A stretch of DNA of 7,476 nucleotides from Campylobacter sp. (GTDB lineage: Bacteria > Campylobacterota > Campylobacteria > Campylobacterales > Campylobacteraceae), in contig JAJQAF010000185.1 in NCBI GenBank assembly GCA_021203945.1, forward strand, positions 1 to 7,476. The letters run 5' to 3'. Under the pieces are notes generated by a model. It was given only the letters and a program-made list of their open reading frames with translations, was not told the DNA's origin and searched no databases. Numbering within the stretch: the first letter of the stretch is position 1; each line of letters starts with the position of its first letter. Position numbers and translations under genes: made by a program. Below are positions 1 through 5,636 of this stretch, piece by piece.

Positions 1-15
1 TTAAATTTAAAATGA

Positions 16-21
16 TATAAT
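16..21 (+). promoter_or_regulatory. Predicted sigma-70 -10 box for the SurA-like gene
   Basis: The hexamer TATAAT is a perfect match and is preceded by TGA, giving the extended -10 form TGATATAAT at 13-21. Campylobacter promoters typically lack a clear -35 box and rely on this element, and none is visible here, although the window starts only 15 bases upstream. Transcription would start near position 28, leaving a leader of about 35 nt. A purine-rich ribosome binding site, AAAGG at 52-56, lies 7 nt before the ATG at 64. Confidence 0.7.
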
Positions 22-63
22 TCTCAAATTATATTTACTTTAGACTTAAATAAAGGTTTCATT

Positions 64-891
64 ATGACAAAAAGGATGTTTTTTTTAGCATTTTTATTTA
101 CCCTGAATTTCTCTTATGCGCAAATGGTAAATGGTATCGCCGCCATCGTTGAAAACGAACCTATTACGCTTTATGAGGTGTATGCCTTAAAAGAGCAGCT
201 AAAATCAGATGAATCACAAGCTTTAAATTTGCTAATTAGAGATCGCTTGGAACAAGCTCAAATCAAAAATTTAGGCATTAACGTAACGCCGTTTGAAGTA
301 AATGAAAGGATCGATGCGATCGCAAAACAAAACAATATGACGAATATACAATTCAGAAGTTCGGTCGAATCGCAAGGCATAAATTTTACCGATTTCAAAA
401 ACGATATAGAAAAAAAGATGTTACAAGAAAAATTATATAGAAATATAGCTTCCGAAGCAGGCAAAAATATAACGGATGAGCGTGCTAAAGCGTATTATGA
501 AGCCAATAGAGAGCAGTTTAATGTTTTTAGTAGCGCCCAAATCGTTTTATTTAGAGCTGGCAGCATGGAAGAACTAGAAAACCAAAGAGGCAAGCTAAGC
601 CCGGTAAAAGGCGTGCAAGCACAAAATTTAAATATCGAATATTCAAATACGAACCCGCAACTAGCCTTTATAATAGCAAATGCCGCGATAGGCGATTTTA
701 CGCAAATTTTTAGAACCCAAGAAGATTTTAATATGTTTTACGTCAAGGACAAAGTAGGCTCATATACGCCGAGTTTTGAGCAGATCAAAGACGAGATAAT
801 CAATAATCTATATCAAAACGAGCAAGAAAGGACGATGCAAGATTACTTTGACAAATTGCGCGCAAAGGCAAAAGTTCAAATCATAAGATAA
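64..891 (+). CDS. SurA-like periplasmic chaperone / peptidyl-prolyl cis-trans isomerase (Cj1289-like)
   Basis: This encodes a 275-residue secreted protein. Residues 1-19 form a signal peptide with a basic start (MTKR), a phenylalanine/leucine-rich core and a cleavage site after SYA, so the mature protein would begin QMVNGIAAIV in the periplasm. Residues 20-150 match the SurA N-terminal chaperone domain: the opening 'NGIAAIVENEPIT' strand followed by helices is typical of SurA, PpiD and PEB4 proteins. Residues of about 150-245 would be a small parvulin-type rotamase domain, and the C-terminal helix (245-275) usually packs back on the chaperone domain. Such proteins help outer-membrane proteins fold. 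The length and the accC/accB neighbourhood fit C. jejuni Cj1289, one of two SurA-like proteins described there with PEB4. The parvulin part is divergent, so isomerase activity is uncertain. The ATG has an AAAGG ribosome binding site 7 nt upstream. The gene ends 7 nt before the convergent SDR remnant. Confidence 0.88.
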   Translation: MTKRMFFLAFLFTLNFSYAQMVNGIAAIVENEPITLYEVYALKEQLKSDESQALNLLIRDRLEQAQIKNLGINVTPFEVNERIDAIAKQNNMTNIQFRSSVESQGINFTDFKNDIEKKMLQEKLYRNIASEAGKNITDERAKAYYEANREQFNVFSSAQIVLFRAGSMEELENQRGKLSPVKGVQAQNLNIEYSNTNPQLAFIIANAAIGDFTQIFRTQEDFNMFYVKDKVGSYTPSFEQIKDEIINNLYQNEQERTMQDYFDKLRAKAKVQIIR

Positions 892-898
892 AATTTTG

Positions 899-1681
899 CT
901 ACTTTGATTTTAGATTTAACGCATAATCAAATTTAGGCTCGCTAAGCGTGAATTCAAACGTGTTGCGATCGACTGCGCCGACGCATTTATCGCTATCGTA
1001 AAGCTCAAGTAAAAAATTCGCCGTCTGCTCGCTTGAATGATAGTTTTTGAAATTCGCGTCGTAGTCGTATTCGTCGGCATTTGTAGCTACTTTGCCGAAT
1101 TCCGTTTTAGTCGCCGCAGGAGCTAAAGTTTTAGCTACCAAAATAGCCCTTCGGTAAAGGCGCTTACGTAAAATTTACTTGCGCAATACGTAATCGCGTT
1201 CGGCATGATGGTGTAGCCGCCGGCAGATGAGATGTTAATAAGCGTCGTTTCTTTGTCTTTAATAATCGCGAACAAAAAGCGATGAAAATATTGTTAAAGC
1301 CGTGATATTTAGATTTATCATCGTTTGAATTTTATCCAAATTTTGTTCGCCGACCAAACTATAATCACCAAATCCCGCATTATTTATCCACGTTTTTATT
1401 TCATAATCCTTAAGCTCGTCATAAATTTTATATACGTTTTCACTCACGCTTAAATCGCAAATTTTAATAACCGTATCAACGGATTTATGTGCGCTAAGGT
1501 CGGAGCAATCGGCTAAAATTTCAGATTTCAACCGCCTTAACGGCTCGTCCCTGCGAGCTATCAATATCAAATTTTCGCCTCTTTTTGCAAACGCCTTTGC
1601 CGCCGCATATCCGATACCGGAGCTTGCGCCCGTAATTAGGTATAATTTTATATTTAAATATTTTAGATAATATAAAATCAA
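899..1681 (-). pseudogene. Short-chain dehydrogenase/reductase (SDR) pseudogene, frameshifted
   Basis: Joining three minus-strand frames rebuilds a classical SDR oxidoreductase. The first frame holds the Rossmann nucleotide-binding motif TGASSGIG, then ARR (an NADP-type hint) and the structural NNAG. A 1-nt shift at about 1259-1264 creates a TAA after FVRDY. The next frame continues KDKETTLINISSAGG with the catalytic serine, then YCASK, the catalytic YxxxK. Near 1139-1150 this frame runs into a TAG, and the sequence resumes in another frame as LVAKTLAPAATKTEF and continues to the stop at 899. About 10 residues of the usual 'ELK...' stretch look missing there, so a small deletion is likely. 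The reading frame opens at a TTG without a ribosome binding site, and the expected start just before KLYLITGASSGIG reads ATA, so the start codon may also be lost. The substrate cannot be told. Several independent lesions argue for real decay rather than one sequencing error. Confidence 0.85.
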
Positions 1682-1715
1682 AATTCGATAGTAGAAATCG
1701 CTTTAAAGAAGTAGG

Positions 1716-1721
1716 TTTAAT
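1716..1721 (+). promoter_or_regulatory. Possible -10 box for the DUF1266-like gene
   Basis: TTTAAT differs from TATAAT at one position and would start transcription near 1728, about 27 nt before the ATG. It lies in the 73-bp gap between the divergent SDR remnant and this gene. AT-rich alternatives further upstream (about 1666-1676, GATAATATAAA) are equally possible, so the position is only a suggestion. Confidence 0.3.
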
Positions 1722-1754
1722 TCATCAAATTTCATTTCACCAAAAAGGCAAAAT

Positions 1755-3236
1755 ATGCGTGATAATCAAAACCCCGCAAATATATTTCAGGTGATGTATA
1801 AAACATCAAATTTAGACAGGATTTTTATCTCCGACGAACTTGCGCGAGATAGGATTTTTAGCGTCGTTGAATCGCATGACCCAAGAGAGCTGAAAAATGT
1901 CGCGAATGATTTATCCGAGCTTTATGACGTGGTCGATAAGCAAAGTCTACAAAATGCCGTGGATAACTTCGACTCGCGTGACACTGACGGCGTTTTGGAC
2001 GCTCTTTTACGCAAGGCTTATAATGAGCTGGGCGATGAAATTATCAAGATGAACTATGATGAATTCAGCGCACGTTACCTAGACGACGCGACATTAAAAA
2101 GCGCGCTGGACGTTTTCGGGATAAAATTCGAGCAGGATGAATTTGAAAGCTACAAGACCGTATTTAAAGATTTTGTTAAAATTTGCTTCGGCGAAGACGA
2201 CGAGCAAAGCGAAAATCAAGTGCCCGATTTCGTCGCTTATTGCAAGCATTTAAGCGAGCTATATAAACTATGCGAAAACACGGGCATGATCGCCTACAAC
2301 TTCGCAAATATCTTTAATATCATCTCCAAGGGCTACGCCGTGGGCTACATAGATAAAAAAGAATATGATAACGCTATGACGCTTTACGCCGACGCAGTTA
2401 AGGGCATTTTTAGCGGATTTGACGAATATTTTGCAAGCTATTTGCTAGGCTATGCGTTCAGCTACGACGAAGTGGATTTGAGCGCACCCGAATTGCAAGA
2501 GCGTGTAAAGTCCATATACATCGCTACAAACTCACCTTTTGATATGCTGGCGGAGAGTAGAATTTGGAGTGAGAATTTAAACGCACAAAAGAGTAGGATA
2601 AATCAATTTTTAGCCCCTATAATGGATATGAACGCAAATAAAAAAGATGCGGACGAGATGGAGCTTTTACTAAACGATGTCAAACAAAACTGCGAGCAAT
2701 GCGGCTTTGATTTTAAAACCTATCAAAAAACGCTTGACATCTACATCACAAACGTCAAATCGCCGCTTTTAGATTACGGCGTTGAGCTTATGTTTAATAT
2801 CCCCGAAACCAACGGCATTTTCACGCCTTTGCACGAATTAAGCGATGAGTATTCGTTCTATGGCGCAGTGAATGATTTTTGCAAAAAGACTAAATTTAAA
2901 TTTTCCGACGGCGAGTTTCCAATAATCGTGATCCTAGATTCAAACATCTCGCTCGTCACGAATAAAGCCATTCATATTTACAGCGGTATGATGTTTTTTA
3001 AGAAATTAAAAAGCTTTGCATGGATAGACGTGGAATTTAAAGCCGAGGCGAACTATATGATGATGATAAAGGGCTTCGTGGACAAGGAAAACTTCTTTGG
3101 CGTCGAGCTGCAAGCGTATCAGGACTTGACGGGCAAGAAATTCCTCACCGAAGATGAGCAAAACGCTTTGACGTTTAAGGACGAGACGACCGCTATCGAG
3201 CTTACGTTTAATAATTTAAAAAGGCTTTTTAGATAG
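1755..3236 (+). CDS. Uncharacterised 493-residue protein with a DUF1266-like segment
   Basis: The function is unknown. Residues of about 165-240 resemble DUF1266 as found in E. coli YbeU/YbeR: the pattern 'AYNFANIFNIISKGYAVGY', then 'IDKKEYDNAM', then 'FSGFDEYFASYLLGYAFSY' follows the family's 'WD-R--NL-R-GY-AGYI--EEA ... F-SW-EF--SYLLGRAF' pattern. Residues 1-160 are acidic and mostly helical, with no recognised motif. Residues of about 385-455 read as alternating beta strands (PIIVILDSNISLVTNKAIHIYSG split by a lysine-rich turn, then FAWIDVEF and NYMMMIKGFV). This could be a small PH-like barrel, but that is inference from pattern only. There is no signal peptide or membrane segment, so the protein is probably cytoplasmic. 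The ATG has AAAAGG 6 nt upstream (1743-1748). The coding frame is intact. It stands alone between an SDR remnant and a hairpin-bearing intergenic region. Confidence 0.8.
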   Translation: MRDNQNPANIFQVMYKTSNLDRIFISDELARDRIFSVVESHDPRELKNVANDLSELYDVVDKQSLQNAVDNFDSRDTDGVLDALLRKAYNELGDEIIKMNYDEFSARYLDDATLKSALDVFGIKFEQDEFESYKTVFKDFVKICFGEDDEQSENQVPDFVAYCKHLSELYKLCENTGMIAYNFANIFNIISKGYAVGYIDKKEYDNAMTLYADAVKGIFSGFDEYFASYLLGYAFSYDEVDLSAPELQERVKSIYIATNSPFDMLAESRIWSENLNAQKSRINQFLAPIMDMNANKKDADEMELLLNDVKQNCEQCGFDFKTYQKTLDIYITNVKSPLLDYGVELMFNIPETNGIFTPLHELSDEYSFYGAVNDFCKKTKFKFSDGEFPIIVILDSNISLVTNKAIHIYSGMMFFKKLKSFAWIDVEFKAEANYMMMIKGFVDKENFFGVELQAYQDLTGKKFLTEDEQNALTFKDETTAIELTFNNLKRLFR

Positions 3237-3451
3237 GTTTTGGCGTTAAATTTGACGTAAAATCGCCTTAAATTTACTCCTTATGGGGTAAATTTAGGCG
3301 TTCAAAGACTAGAAAAATCTTAAATTTAGTGCTTAGGCGAATTAAAATTTACACGCTTGCTGCTCGTGTTAAATTTAGCAATAAATTTGCCATAAATCGC
3401 TACGTTATCAAATTTGACGCACCGCGCAAGCAAATTTAGTCTAAATTTAAC
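3237..3451. other. Intergenic region between convergent genes, dense in AAATTT words
   Basis: This stretch contains no ORF with coding character. It holds ten copies of the self-complementary word AAATTT, starting at 3248, 3270, 3290, 3322, 3345, 3371, 3383, 3410, 3432 and 3443. Many sit in the longer forms TTAAATTT or TAAATTTA. Several gaps are close to whole helical turns (22, 20, 32, 23, 22 and 11 bp), which would favour intrinsic bending. The word is common across Campylobacter-type genomes, so part of the density may be background. The strong hairpin at 3264-3300 lies within it. Confidence 0.6.
3264..3300. terminator. Long hairpin between convergent genes, possible bidirectional terminator
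   Basis: CGCCTTAAATTTACTCC pairs with GGGGTAAATTTAGGCG around the loop TTAT. The stem has 16 pairs with one bulged T and one G-T wobble. It starts 28 nt after the stop of the DUF1266-like gene and about 150 nt beyond the stop of the facing minus-strand gene. Neither side has a proper T-tract. The minus-strand side reads ATTTTACG after the stem, the plus-strand side TTCAAAG. It is therefore either a weak terminator for both genes or an RNA-stabilising stem. Confidence 0.5.
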
Positions 3452-4702
3452 TCACGTGCATTGATATAAAAACGCGCTTACTCTGCATTCATCGCACCAA
3501 AGCACATAGCAAATCCCGCCGCTACCAAAATATAGCTCGCTACCGTCTTCGCAAGGCAGATCGGTATCAAGCTGCATTAAAAATTTCATTGTTTTGCCGC
3601 ATTTTGGGCACTGGAGCACTTCTGCGCTTTGTATCCAGCAGGGCATCCCGCCTAAGCGAAATAGATTTTCTCGCGCGTTGCTCGTGCCCCAGTCTTGTTT
3701 AAGCCATCGCGGCGGCGTGGGCGCGAGCGAAACCTCACACGGTGCAATCGGCACATCGACAAAATCCCCGCTTACTTTACTTTCGCCCATTAGCCTCGGC
3801 ATTCCGCACTCGTCGTGTTCGTAAAAGAGAGTTGCGCCCTCGTTCATCTGCGTGGTGTGCGCGCCAAGAGTAAGCGAGCCAAGCGACACGCCAAGACCGC
3901 TAGGGATTTTATCAAAAGTGATGATATGCAAAAACGGATTTCTCTCATCGCTTTGCAAAACGCCGCCGAATTTATATTTGTGCGGCAAGGGCGTTAAATT
4001 CCACGTCGGGTGCTTGTCTTTTTTAATCCAAACGGGCATGTCGCCGCTAAAATAACCGCGCGGAAAGCAAATATGATAAGTCGCGTCGTAGCAGTAGCTT
4101 TTTAGCTCGCCTTCGCGCAAGATAAAGCCCGCGTCCGCTTCTAAATACCCTTGTGCTACGGTCGCGCTCTTTTTACCAAACGCTCTATTTTTTACCGCAA
4201 AATCGTAAGCGAATTTAACGTTTTTCTCGTCTTTCGTGCAAACTAGACACTCAAATGCCTTTTCTTTTTCCTTATTTGACGTTTGGGGAGAAGTTAAAAT
4301 TTCTCTTAAATTTTGCGAATTTTCATAGCTAAGCCCCCGCCACGGGTAGCTTTCGTAATACGTCCCTTTGTTTGGGCGAAGCTTGAAAAGCAGCTCTAAA
4401 TGCGGGTGCAAAAGCGGCGCGCACTGATAGCTTGCGGTGGCGATAAGCTCTTGCGCGTTTTCGTTATCGCTAGTTTGCAAAACGTCTAGCGCGATCTTTA
4501 TTAGCTTTGCAAAATCGCTCTCGCGAACGTAGCTAAGAGCGTCGTGAAAGATAGTGCGGCTCTTTTCAAACTCATCCAAAAATAGCCTGCAAAACTCGAA
4601 AATTTCATCCTCGTTTTTTGCTAACTCAAAAAATCTTTCATAAAGATTTTGCGTCTTAAACTCGTGCCTTTTAAAATCGTCAAATAAACCTTGCGCTTGC
4701 AT
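3452..4702 (-). CDS. DUF1963/YwqG-like protein with C-terminal CxxC pairs
   Basis: The function is unknown. The protein has 416 residues from the ATG at 4702. That start is chosen because AAGGAG (4710-4715) lies 7 nt upstream, while the alternative TTG at 4723 has no ribosome binding site. Residues 1-195 are a run of amphipathic helices that could form HEAT-like repeats. Residues of about 200-335 are beta-rich, with 'FPRGYFSGDMPVWI' and 'HPTWNLTPLPHKYKFGG'. Residues 345-416 carry the clearest signature: 'RLGGMPCWIQSAE', then CPKC (365-368), 'MKFLMQLDTDLP', 'FGSGGICYVLWCDEC' with CDEC at 403-406, and a terminal YQCT. The 'GG-P-W-Q', 'F--QLD-D' and 'G-GG--Y' elements recall DUF1963. The four cysteines could bind a metal such as zinc, which is inference. 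There is no signal peptide, so it is probably cytoplasmic. It has its own likely promoter and faces the DUF1266-like gene. Confidence 0.8.
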   Translation of the reverse strand: MQAQGLFDDFKRHEFKTQNLYERFFELAKNEDEIFEFCRLFLDEFEKSRTIFHDALSYVRESDFAKLIKIALDVLQTSDNENAQELIATASYQCAPLLHPHLELLFKLRPNKGTYYESYPWRGLSYENSQNLREILTSPQTSNKEKEKAFECLVCTKDEKNVKFAYDFAVKNRAFGKKSATVAQGYLEADAGFILREGELKSYCYDATYHICFPRGYFSGDMPVWIKKDKHPTWNLTPLPHKYKFGGVLQSDERNPFLHIITFDKIPSGLGVSLGSLTLGAHTTQMNEGATLFYEHDECGMPRLMGESKVSGDFVDVPIAPCEVSLAPTPPRWLKQDWGTSNARENLFRLGGMPCWIQSAEVLQCPKCGKTMKFLMQLDTDLPCEDGSELYFGSGGICYVLWCDECRVSAFLYQCT

Positions 4703-4733
4703 AATCAATCTCCTTAATCGCAAATTTAATTAA

Positions 4734-4739
4734 AATATA
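4734..4739 (-). promoter_or_regulatory. Predicted -10 box for the DUF1963-like gene
   Basis: On the minus strand this reads TATATT, one mismatch from TATAAT, in the context CGCTATATTTTAATTAA. Transcription would begin near 4727, about 25 nt before the chosen ATG at 4702. That agrees with the start chosen from the AAGGAG site and leaves the TTG at 4723 almost without a leader. The box directly abuts the repeat-like segment at 4740-4768. Confidence 0.45.
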
Positions 4740-4768
4740 GCGAATGCTTCGCCATACTCGCAATGACA
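4740..4768 (-). repeat. Segment resembling the dispersed GTCATTGCGAG / GCGAAGCAATC repeat
   Basis: Read on the minus strand, the segment has GTCATTGCGAG, a short spacer, then GCGAAGCATTCGC. Many unrelated bacterial genomes carry dispersed palindromic repeats with the two halves GTCATTGCGAG and GCGAAGCAATC, and this fits that pattern with one changed base in the second half. The second half also folds as a small hairpin (GCGAA, loop of three, TTCGC, at 4740-4752). It could be a degraded or half copy. Only one copy is visible in the window, so the repeat status rests on resemblance. Confidence 0.45.
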
Positions 4769-4842
4769 AAAACGTATCAATACTTTTTGTAAAGAGCCAA
4801 ATTAAATATAGATATTTTATTGAAATTTAATTGCTAAAAAGA

Positions 4843-4920
4843 TTAAAGTTTTTCTTTTTGGTTGCAAACGGCTTGCCCGTAATATCTTGCAAAACCTAAA
4901 CGGCTGATTTTATTAGACAT
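4843..4920 (-). CDS. 25-codon small ORF or gene remnant, doubtful
   Basis: An ATG at 4920 opens 25 codons ending at TAA. The peptide includes SRLGFARYYGQAVCNQKEKL, which has the balanced composition of a real protein rather than of translated AT-rich spacer. It lies 6 nt after the stop of the DUF4304-like gene on the same strand. No ribosome binding site is visible (the leader reads TATAAAATTTG), so translation would need coupling. It may equally be the surviving C-terminal end of a lost gene, or chance. Confidence 0.2.
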   Translation of the reverse strand: MSNKISRLGFARYYGQAVCNQKEKL

Positions 4921-4926
4921 CAAATT

Positions 4927-5475
4927 TTATAGTTTTAAGCTTTCATTTAAGCTTGTAAAGAAAAATTTTATAGATTTTGCCGTCTTTGGTGTGATAGAAA
5001 GTCCGTATTTAGCAAATTTAATCGCGGATTTTATATCTTTAACGCTGGCAAAATATTGCACATATATCTTACACAATCCTACTTTTGTTATCATAAATTT
5101 AAATAATTTATCGTTTGCTAAGTCGCGCTGCGGCTCAACTGCCGTAAAAACGCTTTTCAGCTTTAAGTATTCGCACTCCAACTCAGCCAGTTTTTGTGTA
5201 AATTCTAAGACATTTTGCTCTAAAATTTCACCGTCTTTGACTAAAAAAGATAGCTCCATTCTAGTTCTTAACACACAATCAATCTCTTCTATCGTTTTTA
5301 TATCAGGGCTTAAAAATCTAGGTTGAATGCCTACGTTGATAAAGTAATATTCGCCCGAGGATTTTTTCTGAAAATTTACGGCGATGAGAAAATCTTCATT
5401 CGTTTTGCAATAATCGTTCGTTTTTCTTACTTGCAAGTATCCCTTACTTTTGAGTGCGATTTTTAGTTTTTTCAT
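4927..5475 (-). CDS. DUF4304-like protein of unknown function
   Basis: The protein has 182 residues from the ATG at 5475. The function is unknown. The N-terminal half follows the DUF4304 pattern: a short helix ending in 'LKSKGY' (residues 8-13, the usual 'LK--GF'), a strand, 'IAVNFQKKSSG' (31-41, the usual 'vnfQks'), then 'YYFINVGIQPRF' (43-54, the usual 'FtiNlGi'). The C-terminal half (90-182) is helical and lysine-rich with no motif I recognise. An upstream in-frame TTG at 5487 would add four residues but has no ribosome binding site. The ATG has only AAGG with a tight 3-nt spacing, so translation may be weak. No signal peptide is present. By eye the gene is more AT-rich than accC and the DUF1266-like gene, which could reflect acquisition. 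The frame is intact over the full domain length. Confidence 0.72.
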   Translation of the reverse strand: MKKLKIALKSKGYLQVRKTNDYCKTNEDFLIAVNFQKKSSGEYYFINVGIQPRFLSPDIKTIEEIDCVLRTRMELSFLVKDGEILEQNVLEFTQKLAELECEYLKLKSVFTAVEPQRDLANDKLFKFMITKVGLCKIYVQYFASVKDIKSAIKFAKYGLSITPKTAKSIKFFFTSLNESLKL

Positions 5476-5604
5476 TGACCTTATCAAAAAGCATTGTTTT
5501 GTTTATCAAGCTTGACGCAACTTAGACGCCGTTAGATATAAATTAAGCCCGATTAAATTAAAAGCTTGCATAAACTGCAAAAATAGCTTTCGTCTTAATT
5601 TATC

Positions 5605-5627
5605 AGACCCGCTAAATTTACGGGTCT
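5605..5627 (-). terminator. Hairpin downstream of accC, likely weak terminator
   Basis: AGACCCG and CGGGTCT form a perfect 7-bp stem around a 9-nt AT-rich loop, starting 9 nt after the accC stop codon. On the minus strand the stem is followed by GATAAATTAAG rather than a clean T-run, so termination may be partial. Incomplete termination would let accBC transcription run into the DUF4304-like gene on the same strand. Confidence 0.5.
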
Positions 5628-5636
5628 AAGCGTAGT

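Noticed and set aside
3248..3448. CRISPR-like array from the repeated AAATTT words
   Set aside because: The repeated unit is only 6-8 bp, gaps vary from 11 to 32 bp, and there is no conserved longer repeat or cas gene.
3594..4055. Several open plus-strand frames inside the DUF1963-like gene
   Set aside because: They overlap each other and lie opposite a well-supported gene; their compositions are those of antisense translation.
4991..5326. Open plus-strand frame of 111 codons opposite the DUF4304-like gene
   Set aside because: It is antisense to a gene with family motifs, has a serine/leucine-rich composition typical of a reverse-frame shadow, and I found no convincing ribosome binding site.
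5488..5636. Possible gene remnant or riboswitch between accC and the DUF4304-like gene
   Set aside because: Short frames break quickly in all readings. Only the accC hairpin and some AAGCTTG repeats are visible, and no known leader motif could be recognised.
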